A stretch of DNA of 64,000 bases from Haloferax sp046557615 (GCF_046557615.1 NZ_JBKIII010000001.1:310001-374000), one strand, 5' to 3'; shown: positions 6,317 to 14,147, numbered from the stretch's first letter. Notes: generated from the letters alone by a model not told the origin. Numbers and translations: made by a program.

Positions 6317-7989
6317 GTCTGCTGACCACAGGTGCGACTTTCGCGTCTATCCTGAGCGCGGTCGTTGCTGGCTCGTTCCTTCATCCGGTCGTCACTGGCG
6401 GGACGACCTCGACCGCTGGCACGGAATACGTGGCTATCGCTGCGGCCTTCGTGTTGCTCGCACTCACGTTCGGTGTGCTTCGCGTGTCGATGTTCGGCGA
6501 TTCTTCGATTCGTTCGCTCCTCGACGCCGCACCTTCCATGCTGAAGGTTGGCGCTCGCAAAGCGGGGGCGCTCACGCTTGCGGGTGTGCTTGTCACGACT
6601 GCAGCGACGAGCGGTGTTGTTCCAAATTCCTCACCTGTCGGGACTGCATCTGCTGAATGGTCTGAGGACTGCGACCTCCGCGATTCTGCACTTGTTGCGT
6701 TCACTCTGTCCATCGTTGACCCGAACGGCGACGGTTGTCGTTGGTTCCCAGGTGAAACGGCAGATTACGAAAACATGAGCGAGGTTGATGCGTACGCATC
6801 AACACTGGGTGTCAAAGATAACACCGAGACTTTCCTGACGACCAACGAGAACTTCATGCAGGATACTCGTTCGGTCGCTTGGTCGAAGGCCAAACTCACC
6901 ATCATCAACGAACTGAACAACGGCAGTTCTCTGTCTCAGGTCAAGGCCGCTGCCAACCAAACTGTTCTCGACTACTATGCTGGGATCGAGTACAACGTCA
7001 TGTCTGACTACTCTGCCAAGGTCTCTCAGATGCGCTACATCGACCAAGAGACCCCTCTTTCAGTCCAATGGTACGACCCAACGGACGACCGCGCAGAGAC
7101 TGGTTCCTGGGTAGTTGACAAATTCAACTACACTACGATGAACGGCACTGACATCCCCTACGATTCCTTCCAAGGGAGCGTAGACAACAACTGGTTGTCG
7201 TGGCACCAGTCGTCAGGGAAAGACCCGTACTACGTTGAGGTTCAAGACCCAGACACCTCTAACTGGGTAACCATCTACGACACCGCAGATTACCGCAGTG
7301 TTCGGGGTGGACTCTACAACCAGAAGGACCAGGTCCAATCTAACGTGGACGCTTACGTTGATGCACTTGCCGCCCAGTACACGGCAGGTGACATCAACTC
7401 CTCAGATATCGTTAATCTCGACCCTTCGATTCTGGCTGAACAGGCTGCCACTGATTACAACTCTACTGGCTACTACTCGTTCGCCGCAGTTCAACTTGCA
7501 GCACTTGGTGCCTCTGGCGACCTCAATGCGTCGCATACCGTCACCGTCCATGGTGCTGTGAACACCACGTGGAACGGCACGCTGTTCTACACTGGCGACG
7601 ACGGCCCGACCAGTGGCTGGGAAACTGGAACAACTTACAACATCTCCGACTACAATGGTACCTTCTATCTGGCTTACCAGAACGACAACCAATCCGGTAT
7701 CACGGATCTGTCTTCCTCTGGTACTTCGTTCACTATTGAGTCTGCGGTGAACACCAATACCGGCGAGGAGATGAATACCACAATCAGCCAGACGTATATC
7801 TACAAGTCCACCAACGCATCTGCGTTACAGGAAGAAATCGACCGCCTTCAACAACTCCGCGAGCAGTATGAAAGTACGAATACAGGTGGTGCAGGCTCGT
7901 CCGGTGGTCTCTCGACCGAAATCATCGGCGGCGCTGTCCTCGTCGGTGTTGCTGCCGTACTACTCATCCAACGGGAGGGCAACAAATGA
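6313..7989 (+). CDS. Large spike-like envelope glycoprotein (VP4-like)
   Basis: 558 aa. N-terminal helices lie at about 5-22, 38-57 and 84-103, followed by A-T-S-G-V-V-P-N-S-S and a T-A-S-A/E signal-peptidase-like site near 114. Then comes a long ectodomain with many N-x-S/T sequons and one or two cysteine pairs near its start (C119, C141). A coiled-coil-like stretch (A-L-Q-E-E-I-D-R-L-Q-Q-L-R-E-Q-Y) precedes a Ser/Gly linker and a C-terminal helix at about 537-552, ending in a short basic tail. This coiled-coil-plus-anchor layout matches pleolipoviral spikes, which bind host cells and drive membrane fusion. The two extra N-terminal helices ahead of the signal are unusual. Confidence 0.82.
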   Translation: MSLLTTGATFASILSAVVAGSFLHPVVTGGTTSTAGTEYVAIAAAFVLLALTFGVLRVSMFGDSSIRSLLDAAPSMLKVGARKAGALTLAGVLVTTAATSGVVPNSSPVGTASAEWSEDCDLRDSALVAFTLSIVDPNGDGCRWFPGETADYENMSEVDAYASTLGVKDNTETFLTTNENFMQDTRSVAWSKAKLTIINELNNGSSLSQVKAAANQTVLDYYAGIEYNVMSDYSAKVSQMRYIDQETPLSVQWYDPTDDRAETGSWVVDKFNYTTMNGTDIPYDSFQGSVDNNWLSWHQSSGKDPYYVEVQDPDTSNWVTIYDTADYRSVRGGLYNQKDQVQSNVDAYVDALAAQYTAGDINSSDIVNLDPSILAEQAATDYNSTGYYSFAAVQLAALGASGDLNASHTVTVHGAVNTTWNGTLFYTGDDGPTSGWETGTTYNISDYNGTFYLAYQNDNQSGITDLSSSGTSFTIESAVNTNTGEEMNTTISQTYIYKSTNASALQEEIDRLQQLREQYESTNTGGAGSSGGLSTEIIGGAVLVGVAAVLLIQREGNK

Positions 7990-7990
7990 G

Positions 7991-8161
7991 ATGATTGTCT
8001 GGCTTCTCTCGAAGCTCCCAATTGGGGCAATTCTCGGCGTACTCGTAATCGCCTTCGCGCTGCAAGGCGTGGGACTTGACCTGATTGGAATGGCGTCCGA
8101 TCTCCTCCTCGACCTGCTCGGCATGCCCGACTGGTCGGGATGGTTCGGCTCGCTCCTGTAA
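7991..8161 (+). CDS. 56-aa provirus membrane protein
   Basis: ATG at 7991, one base after the spike stop (TGA 7987-7989). One clear hydrophobic helix (I-G-A-I-L-G-V-L-V-I-A-F-A-L) is followed by an amphipathic stretch with Leu/Asp and a Trp-rich end (D-W-S-G-W-F-G-S-L-L). It is in phase with the operon and too short for default gene callers. The role is unknown, plausibly a virion or assembly membrane peptide. Confidence 0.6.
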   Translation: MIVWLLSKLPIGAILGVLVIAFALQGVGLDLIGMASDLLLDLLGMPDWSGWFGSLL

Positions 8162-8190
8162 CGCTCTCCGAACTCCCTGCCTTCCCTTCC

Positions 8191-8781
8191 ATGAAAACCA
8201 GAATCATTGTAATCAGTTGTATCGCCCTGTTGCTCGTTGCAACCGGGTCGGCGGTCGCACAAGAGAACTCGACCGCTACCGCGTCTGCTCCGACAGAGAC
8301 GACGACGCCCGAAGCTACGCCCTCGGACTCGGAGGCGTCGAACTCGACCACCTACTACGGCGACGTGTCCGGCGACCCGTTGCTTCGCATCGTCGATGCC
8401 GAGTACCGAGACGGAACTGCAATCATCACGCTCGAAGCCGACGCACCTCGACTCGTCACGGTGACCGCGCCAACCGGCTCGACGTCGGCTGGCGTTGCCT
8501 CCGGAAACATCGTTCGCAAGTCGATTCCGAAAGGACGTTCGACGATTCGAATTGTCTCGCCTGAACCTCGAATCACGCTGACTACTTCGACTAGTATTAG
8601 CAACGGCAAGTACACTGAACTCAGATTCGAGCATGGCTCGGCGCTCATCTCCGGCCCGTTCACCGGCAAGGACGTGCGAGACGCTGCAATCGGCGGGACG
8701 CTTGGAACTGCGTTCGTCGCATTGCTCGTCATCGTGCGGCGTCGTTTCGGCCTGCACAAAGGCATGGAGCGTGTCGCATGA
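8191..8781 (+). CDS. Secreted, C-terminally anchored provirus protein (ORF6-like)
   Basis: 196 aa from ATG 8191. It has a classical signal peptide (M-K-T-R then I-I-V-I-S-C-I-A-L-L-L-V-A, cleavage near A-V-A-Q), a Thr/Ser/Glu-rich linker that is probably O-glycosylated, and a compact beta-rich domain. A C-terminal helix (A-A-I-G-G-T-L-G-T-A-F-V-A-L-L-V-I-V) precedes R-R-R-F-G. Position between spike and ATPase matches the conserved pleolipoviral ORF6. Overlaps the next gene by ATGA. Probably on the outside of host or virion membrane. Confidence 0.72.
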   Translation: MKTRIIVISCIALLLVATGSAVAQENSTATASAPTETTTPEATPSDSEASNSTTYYGDVSGDPLLRIVDAEYRDGTAIITLEADAPRLVTVTAPTGSTSAGVASGNIVRKSIPKGRSTIRIVSPEPRITLTTSTSISNGKYTELRFEHGSALISGPFTGKDVRDAAIGGTLGTAFVALLVIVRRRFGLHKGMERVA

Positions 8782-9632
8782 GCGAAGAACAACCAGAGGC
8801 AGAAGCCTCGAACCCACGCGAAACGCCGGAAGAACCGGACGTGTCTGCGTCCTCGACGACGGTTGCACCGGAACCTGAATCCGGGCGATTGGTGACGGCC
8901 TTCGTCTGGGTGATGCGCTACGGCATCCACCTGACCGTAGCTGCGACGCTCCTACTCGTCGGCCTCGTACTCGTTCTTGGTGTCGAAGTCCCTCGCTCGC
9001 TCCAAATCATCGGCCTCACAGCGGGCGTCTCTGGCGCTCTCGTCGGGCGATGGGTTGGCGTCCAAGCAGTTGACCTGATGGGCGGCCCGCAAATGCTGTG
9101 GCTCGTCGACCTCGACCTGCTCGACCGCGACGGCGCGGGAATCTACGCCTGCCCAACACCACGCTGGTCCGAGTGGACCGTCGTGAACGGCCAACTCTGG
9201 TGGGCGACGCCGAACCTCGCGTTCGGTCGTGGCGTTGACCTCGACGCCGAAGAAGTCGCTGGGACGTGGGTCGGCTCGTTGCCGGACCCAGTACTCGCTC
9301 GGGCGCTCGAATACCTGCGCTACAACCGCAACCAGTTGGAACCGAAGGCTCGCAAAGGCGAAGCCCTCGAAATCAACGCATTCGCAATCGTTCGCTCGGC
9401 GGCGGTCAAGACCGTGAAACACGTCGTTCGAACGTTCGAGAAGGGTGCGCTGCCGGACGACGGCAAGGCCCTTCACTCGGAAATTGATTCCGTCCTGGAA
9501 GACTTCGACCTGGACGGCTCGAACGAGATTTTCGACGAGGATCCGACTCAGTGGACGCCGGGCGACGACTCTCCTGCGCCCGATCCCCTCGCAGACCTCG
9601 CACAGCAGCGGGAGGTGACGAACGATGACTGA
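8778..9632 (+). CDS. Two-TM cytoplasmic-domain provirus protein (ORF7-like)
   Basis: 284 aa. An acidic, Pro/Ser-rich N-terminus precedes two close helices (about 50-68 and 74-90). A soluble domain of about 190 aa follows, with W-S-E-W-T-V-V-N-G-Q-L-W-W-A, and ends in an acidic tail. It fits the pleolipoviral ORF7 position, directly before the ATPase, and overlaps that gene by 8 bp. It may tether the ATPase to the membrane; that is an inference from order and topology. No enzyme motif seen. Confidence 0.72.
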   Translation: MSEEQPEAEASNPRETPEEPDVSASSTTVAPEPESGRLVTAFVWVMRYGIHLTVAATLLLVGLVLVLGVEVPRSLQIIGLTAGVSGALVGRWVGVQAVDLMGGPQMLWLVDLDLLDRDGAGIYACPTPRWSEWTVVNGQLWWATPNLAFGRGVDLDAEEVAGTWVGSLPDPVLARALEYLRYNRNQLEPKARKGEALEINAFAIVRSAAVKTVKHVVRTFEKGALPDDGKALHSEIDSVLEDFDLDGSNEIFDEDPTQWTPGDDSPAPDPLADLAQQREVTNDD

Positions 9633-10605
9633 CGAACGTCTGCTGACTGCGGCGAAGTTGTACGAACAGGTTCGAGGACGCATCGAGGGCGACCACCGTC
9701 TGCTCGACCACGCCGGGCTGCCGGTTTCTCAAAGCGACCACTCGAACCTCTCGTTCCTGAACTCGCTCGACCTGACCGAAGACGAGGACCTCGCCGACTC
9801 TTTCGGTGATACGTCGCTCGGTCGGCTCGTCGATTCGTCGCTGCGGACGGAAGCCGCAACCCGCGCTATCAAATCGAATCACGCAACCGCGCTTTCGTAT
9901 CTCGTCGGCGTGACCCAACAGGACCTCGACGCCAGTTCGCTCACGCTCCCTCTTCGATTAATCGACGAACTCGAAAACGGCGGTGGACTGACGACAATCA
10001 CCGGCGCTGGCAATCCGAACACCGGAAAGACGAACTCGATGTTCCTGCTGAACGGCGACCTCGCTCGGGCCTACTGGGGAGATGACCTACTGGTTATCTC
10101 CAACGTCGGGACGTGGGACGGCGCGGACATCGTGGTCCGGTCGATGTACGACCTGATGGACGTGCTGCTCGAGCATCGAGAACGGCCGAAGACGGTCACT
10201 ATCGACGAAGGTTCGACCCACTTCGACGCTCGAACGTACCGGCGCGAAGTCGCCTCGCAGTGGACACCTGCGATTAAGCGCTTCTCGAAGCTCGGCGTCG
10301 AATCGGTCGGCGTGGTCTGCCACACTGGAAAAGACGTCCACCCAGAACAGAAGCGGCTCTCGACGCTCTCGTTCTTCAAAGAAGCGCAGGACGAGGTGAC
10401 GTTCTACCGTGACTGGGATGCCGATTCTGACAAGCCGAATGGCGAACTGTTCGGCGGTTCGCTCGTGAACCTCGAACCAACGCTGGAGACGTACGACCCG
10501 GACGACGCCGCGCCGTGGGCGTGGAACTTACCGAGTGATCTGTTTCAGGAGCAGTTCGAGGACTGGGAGGAGTTCCACGGGTTGCTTCAATCATCAAACC
10601 CTTAG
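9625..10605 (+). CDS. P-loop ATPase, VP8-like
   Basis: 326 aa. Walker A is G129-N-P-N-T-G-K135-T136 and Walker B is V-T-I-D194-E195-G. The surroundings (V-I-S-N-V-G-T-W-D, S-T-H-F-D, V-G-V-V-C-H-T-G-K-D) fit the FtsK/HerA/Zot-like additional-strand ATPases. In pleolipoviruses the VP8-type ATPase is a conserved core gene of uncertain use, since no packaging into capsids occurs; DNA transfer or assembly is assumed. The N-terminal 110 aa has no recognisable domain. It is the last gene of the rightward block and its stop lies 8 bp before the end of the convergent cargo gene. Confidence 0.83.
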   Translation: MTDERLLTAAKLYEQVRGRIEGDHRLLDHAGLPVSQSDHSNLSFLNSLDLTEDEDLADSFGDTSLGRLVDSSLRTEAATRAIKSNHATALSYLVGVTQQDLDASSLTLPLRLIDELENGGGLTTITGAGNPNTGKTNSMFLLNGDLARAYWGDDLLVISNVGTWDGADIVVRSMYDLMDVLLEHRERPKTVTIDEGSTHFDARTYRREVASQWTPAIKRFSKLGVESVGVVCHTGKDVHPEQKRLSTLSFFKEAQDEVTFYRDWDADSDKPNGELFGGSLVNLEPTLETYDPDDAAPWAWNLPSDLFQEQFEDWEEFHGLLQSSNP

Positions 10606-10613
10606 AAAAATTT

Positions 10614-11099
10614 TCACATCTCGTTTTCAAGCATTTCTATCACTTGCTTGCTATTATCCTTGAGACTATCTAAATGAGACTTTGTCAACGATTCCACATT
10701 CCCATCTTCAATGTCCGCGATGGACCTCATTTTTGATTCTTTTGGGCCGGAGATCGCCGATTCTAGCATTGAGTGAAACGCAACCAGTGCTTGGATTTCT
10801 TTCTTCGTGAGGTGACCAAGCTCGTTCGTATTGGATGTGAATATTTTATTTCTATCTGAAATGAACTGGATTGTTTGGACATATCTCTCAAAATCATCGT
10901 CGATTGTGTCCGAATAATTTCTCTCTGCAGCCATGGATAATTCAATAATCGATTCAATTTCTGCAATGAGTGCTGTCCTCAACCTGTTCGCCTTTTTTTC
11001 TTCTCGCTTTCTTCTTGTGATGTCTCTTACAACGTACGTCCCTAACGAACCGATTATGGCACCCAATACCGCCGATAAAACAGGAGACGAAACTACCAT
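10614..11099 (-). CDS. Membrane-anchored coiled-coil-like cargo protein
   Basis: 161 aa from ATG 11099 (a TTG at 11111 would add four residues). One N-terminal helix (A-V-L-G-A-I-I-G-S-L-G-T-Y-V-V) is followed by a basic stretch (R-R-K-R-E-E-K-K) and an all-alpha, charged cytoplasmic domain with many Ser/Asn/Lys. Base composition is clearly AT-richer and codons less C/G-ending than the structural genes, a sign of separate acquisition. The topology resembles phage exclusion and defence accessory proteins, but I recognise no family. It reads toward the ATPase. Confidence 0.62.
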   Translation of the reverse strand: MVVSSPVLSAVLGAIIGSLGTYVVRDITRRKREEKKANRLRTALIAEIESIIELSMAAERNYSDTIDDDFERYVQTIQFISDRNKIFTSNTNELGHLTKKEIQALVAFHSMLESAISGPKESKMRSIADIEDGNVESLTKSHLDSLKDNSKQVIEMLENEM

Positions 11100-11171
11100 A
11101 CTGCTGATCAATGAACTGGTACTATAACAACATTTTCGTCACTCAAAATGTCTTTTCCACAGACTGAGTGG

Positions 11172-11900
11172 TCAATTTTTATCTCTATTTTCAACACCTT
11201 GTTTATGATTTTCTGGAAGTGTATTATAGAATTCCTCAATTTCTTTGTCTCGGCCAATTGTTTCATCTACAACATAATTGAACAATTTGAACAAAGCAAG
11301 CGCGACCTCATGATTGTCATCCATATCCATCTCGCCCGGATGGACAGAGTTATTTCCAGTAATTCGAACCGAATCAAGCATTTTCTGAGTTCTTGGATGG
11401 ATCTCGTTTTCTTCTACAAGGTGTCCGATATCCTGATAGATTCCATCACCAGGTGTGTCTAAATGGTCTTCTAATAACCGCTGGATTCCGAGGCGTAACA
11501 GTGCGGCAGCTGCTCTGGGTGACGAGTCTACAACTTCGGCAGCTTCAGAATAGTCTCTTCTCAAATCGTCTGGCATTACGTCGTGTGGCTTCGGGGCAGT
11601 GGTTGATTTTGGGTAGTATATTTTCTTGTCCCGCCAGACACATTTGTCTCCGCACTTGGTGCATTTGGAGAGAAATATTTGTGTTTTCACTCTCCCAAAG
11701 GTGGTTTGGTCCCACTCTTGTTTAGCGAAAGCACCACAGTGTGGACAATTAAACCCTCTTTTTTGAAACTCTGGTGAAACTTCCTTGCCAGACATACCAT
11801 TCGGTTTACATCCAATATACTTGAACTTCATTCCATTCGCCCACCCATCCTCTTCTCGGGTAGTACAGTTGGCATTTCTCCATCGAGACCTCTTGTCCAT
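11172..11900 (-). CDS. Zinc-finger DUF4145 protein (cargo)
   Basis: 242 aa. A zinc-binding pair C52-x2-C55 ... C80-x2-C83 is followed by a helical DUF4145 domain at about 114-212. Its hallmarks are visible: S-P-R-A-A-A-A-L-L-R-L-G-I-Q-R-L-L, the central I-G-H-L-V-E, and R-I-T-G-N-N-S-V-H-P-G-E. DUF4145 is widely attached to or beside restriction endonucleases and other defence genes, where it is thought to be a non-catalytic or regulatory domain. The gene is AT-rich, lies in the provirus cargo block, and is divergent from a nuclease-like gene across 42 bp. Defence or superinfection exclusion is an inference. Confidence 0.78.
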   Translation of the reverse strand: MDKRSRWRNANCTTREEDGWANGMKFKYIGCKPNGMSGKEVSPEFQKRGFNCPHCGAFAKQEWDQTTFGRVKTQIFLSKCTKCGDKCVWRDKKIYYPKSTTAPKPHDVMPDDLRRDYSEAAEVVDSSPRAAAALLRLGIQRLLEDHLDTPGDGIYQDIGHLVEENEIHPRTQKMLDSVRITGNNSVHPGEMDMDDNHEVALALFKLFNYVVDETIGRDKEIEEFYNTLPENHKQGVENRDKN

Positions 11901-11922
11901 TCTGGGAAAGATTCAATTCAAT

Positions 11923-11944
11923 ACTATATTCTATCTAATATAGT
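11923..11944. promoter_or_regulatory. Perfect 8-6-8 palindrome between divergent cargo genes
   Basis: ACTATATT and AATATAGT flank CTATCT. The palindrome fills half of the 42-bp gap between the DUF4145 gene (start 11900) and the nuclease gene (GTG 11943) and overlaps that GTG. It is TATA-like in both directions, so it may be a shared promoter/operator. Confidence 0.6.
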
Positions 11945-12740
11945 GTACCGCTACATCCCCGACGAAATCGACTACGAACGCGCGAACCACCAAGCGAAGG
12001 TCCAAGACCCGAAGAATCTCGACGTAAAGCGAATCGGAAACCTCGGAGAACTCGCCTTCGAACAGTTCTGCCGCGAATACCTCCCGGTCGAACTGTGGGA
12101 GTGGAAGAACGAAGAACCGATGCGGCGATGCAACCCAGAGAGTTTCTCGCCGTACGACTTCGAAGTGTTCGGCTACGAAGTAGACGTGAAGACCTCGCGT
12201 GACGTTTCCGCGTTCCTCCCTGAAACGATACTCGACAACGACCCAGACGACGATATCATCGTGATGGTCTGGCATCGAGATAACGAGGACAGTCTGATAC
12301 TGCTCGGCTGGGAGCGCATCGAGACGCTGAAATCCAAAGCAGAATCGCAGGAGAAGTTCTCTGGCGACGAACCCGAGAAGCTCGATCACCTCGCAGCGCG
12401 ACCGATGAACGAGCTGATCGACCTCGGGCCGAACACCGCGCACATGAACCAGAAGCCGGAGAATCCCTTCTCACCCGGCGACCGCGTGAAGAAGAAGGGC
12501 GACGAAGACGCCTCGACGGCGATTGTCGTAGAGGTGCTACCACCGGAGAAGAACACCGGCGCGTACGGCGTGGAGATGGAAGGCGAAGCGGTCAGCGTGG
12601 CGTTCCCGTCTAGCCTCGACGAAGGACCGGGTGACTGGAAGAACATTCATCCGGCGCTGTATGCGTCGTACTGCTACGACCAGAATATCAGGTTGTACAC
12701 GTACAAGCACTCGAATTTGGAGTTTACTGACGAAGAATAG
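11943..12740 (+). CDS. PD-(D/E)XK-like nuclease (cargo)
   Basis: 265 aa, GTG start (next Met is residue 60). The first 130 aa look like a restriction-type fold: an N-terminal helix G-N-L-G-E36-L-A-F-E40, then D72-F-E-V-F-G-Y-E-V-D81-V-K83-T, matching the D...(D/E)xK core, with a following strand D-D-I-I-V-M-V-W and L-I-L-L-G-W-E-R-I. The C-terminal half (P-F-S-P-G-D-R-V-K, then a KOW/SH3-like strand pattern) may bind nucleic acid. GC is normal, unlike the DUF4145 partner. Acts presumably on DNA; target and regulation unknown. No methylase is near. Confidence 0.7.
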   Translation: MYRYIPDEIDYERANHQAKVQDPKNLDVKRIGNLGELAFEQFCREYLPVELWEWKNEEPMRRCNPESFSPYDFEVFGYEVDVKTSRDVSAFLPETILDNDPDDDIIVMVWHRDNEDSLILLGWERIETLKSKAESQEKFSGDEPEKLDHLAARPMNELIDLGPNTAHMNQKPENPFSPGDRVKKKGDEDASTAIVVEVLPPEKNTGAYGVEMEGEAVSVAFPSSLDEGPGDWKNIHPALYASYCYDQNIRLYTYKHSNLEFTDEE

Positions 12741-12770
12741 TATACCACTGTAGCAGCCTTCACCTCCTGA

Positions 12771-13193
12771 TTAGCTCATCTTACTCCTGAAAAAACCATA
12801 TGCTGATCCAAGCCACGAGAAAGATAGTACAGAATTCAATATCAGTAAACCCGTTCCAATAATCTCTGTCACACGTAATACTCCTGTTTCGATTGACAGT
12901 GAGTTAAATAAAAGATAAGCTGCGATGGGATAGAAAAGCAACCAAGGGAAAGCAAAAACAATTACTGCGAAATCTAGTTCAATTCCACTGAATGTGGACT
13001 CAAACTCTTCCTTCTTTTCACCTGTATTATATACAAAGCCTCCACAGATCGCTGAAATAACCGCGAGTGCGAGTAGGCGTGTATCTGCTTGTACTATGAA
13101 CAAATAAGCAAATGCTACAGAAGGAACAAATGGTACGATATCTGAGTCTCCGATTAGAAGTGAGGGTGCTTCTTCTAGATCTTTAATATCCAT
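12771..13193 (-). CDS. Four-TM cargo membrane protein
   Basis: 140 aa from ATG 13193, preferred because the upstream extension to 13241 reads poorly. Hydrophobic segments at about 21-36, 41-54, 73-97 and 107-130 with an acidic N-terminus (D-I-K-D-L-E-E-A). The sequence is AT-rich like the 161-aa cargo protein at 10614-11099. It sits between nuclease and repressor, reading toward the nuclease end. No family recognised. Membrane proteins next to nuclease cargo are common in defence cassettes, which is the only functional hint. Confidence 0.6.
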   Translation of the reverse strand: MDIKDLEEAPSLLIGDSDIVPFVPSVAFAYLFIVQADTRLLALAVISAICGGFVYNTGEKKEEFESTFSGIELDFAVIVFAFPWLLFYPIAAYLLFNSLSIETGVLRVTEIIGTGLLILNSVLSFSWLGSAYGFFRSKMS

Positions 13194-13283
13194 TATTGAT
13201 TCCCAAATGTTCAAACAAATTATTGTTTTTGCTTGTCGCACACAGCTTTGAACTCACCAATTCTCATAAATGGAATAATTAGT

Positions 13284-13327
13284 AACCCACCCATCCACCC
13301 GCCCCCTTTACGGGTAGGGTGGTGGGT
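13284..13327 (-). terminator. Imperfect GC-rich hairpin after repressor gene
   Basis: ACCCACCC at 13284-13291 pairs with GGGTGGTGGGT ending at 13327, with ACCCG/CGGGT inside. It begins 7 bp beyond the repressor stop (13334, reading leftward). The minus-strand sequence after it is AT-rich. It probably ends the repressor transcript before the cargo membrane gene. Confidence 0.5.
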
Positions 13328-13333
13328 GCTGGC

Positions 13334-13612
13334 TCAGTCGCTTTTCTCTAACTCTTCGCCGTCGATCTCCCCGGCGAGGTATCCGCGACCTCGTTCAGAA
13401 AGTCGGTAAATCGCTCGCTCCTCGTCGTGGTACTCGACCAGCTCGTGTTCGAGCAGTGTGGCGAGGTGCTCTCGAATCGTCGTTCTCGCGTAGTCGGTGT
13501 TCTCCGCAATCAGTGCAGGAGTCAGAACAAGTTCGTCGTTCCCCTCGTTTCGCAGGCGCTCAAGAATCGCCCTATCGGTTGGAGTCATCCAATCTGCGAG
13601 GGGAACACGCAT
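13334..13612 (-). CDS. PhiH1-repressor-like winged-helix protein
   Basis: 92 aa comprising one winged helix. It starts W-M-T-P-T-D-R-A-I-L-E-R-L, has a recognition helix region Y-A-R-T-T-I-R-E-H-L-A-T-L, then H-E-L-V-E-Y-H-D-E-E-R-A-I-Y-R-L-S-E-R-G. This layout is that of the small PhiH1-type repressors found beside integrases in haloarchaeal proviruses. It is transcribed away from the integrase across a repeat-rich region, so it likely represses its own and the lytic promoters to hold the element dormant. A 50-bp segment of a related, decayed gene lies just outside attR. Confidence 0.82.
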   Translation of the reverse strand: MRVPLADWMTPTDRAILERLRNEGNDELVLTPALIAENTDYARTTIREHLATLLEHELVEYHDEERAIYRLSERGRGYLAGEIDGEELEKSD

Positions 13613-13838
13613 ACACTCACACTATTTTCCCTGTGTATAGATATTTCCGTCAATCTGAATTGCGTATTAATTTGTATGTAATACCTACAAATCTGTGGGT
13701 AACAGTTAAGGTTCTCTCGTACAGTCCTGTGGGTAACGAGAGCTACACGCGATTCTGATTGTCTTCAGATTCGTCAGAAACGGACCCAGTGGACCAACAC
13801 TGGCCCGCGATGGCTCCCGTAATCAAGGTACGGAAAGC
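13613..13838. promoter_or_regulatory. Repressor/integrase control region
   Basis: A 226-bp stretch without a convincing gene. It contains an inverted repeat ATTTGTA/TACAAAT (13670-13676/13686-13692), the 11-bp direct repeat CTGTGGGTAAC at 13693-13703 and 13727-13737, and a strong compound hairpin CTCTCGT-ACAG/CTGT-ACGAGAG spanning 13714-13742. These are likely operators for the adjacent winged-helix repressor and control of the rightward integrase transcript. Confidence 0.55.
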
Positions 13839-14147
13839 ATGTTCACCTACACGACTCGGGGTATTCAACCCCTACGACAGACGCGCACCGCAGAAGGAGC
13901 AGAAAAACCGTTCACTTTCGCTCAAACCTCCACTTTCACTCCGGGGCCATGGCTCGAAGTTTTAGTAACCAATCACATACGTCCTACCCGGCTGACGGTC
14001 CCCTTCGAGGGCGTATCTTGTGAGAAGGGTCACGCCCTCGACCCGGACCGCGGCCTCACAATGGAAGCCATGTTTGGATACCCTATCCCCGGTTGTAAGC
14101 GTAGCGAATGGGCTGGAAGTGAACCCTCCACGGAGGTCCGCGAATGA
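13839..14147 (+). CDS. Uncertain small ORF upstream of integrase
   Basis: 102 codons from ATG 13839, ending with an ATGA overlap on the integrase start. The second half (F-E-G-V-S-C-E-K-G-H-A-L-D-P-D-R-G-L-T) has more haloarchaeal-like codons than the first, so the true start may be further in. No family recognised. The overlap suggests translational coupling with the integrase, and an accessory recombination factor is possible, but the frame could also be spurious. Confidence 0.35.
   Translation: MFTYTTRGIQPLRQTRTAEGAEKPFTFAQTSTFTPGPWLEVLVTNHIRPTRLTVPFEGVSCEKGHALDPDRGLTMEAMFGYPIPGCKRSEWAGSEPSTEVRE

Noticed and set aside
13759..13965. 68-codon plus-strand frame upstream of the integrase
   Set aside because: Begins with TTG, overlaps the better-placed 13839 frame, and has mixed third-position bases without family resemblance.
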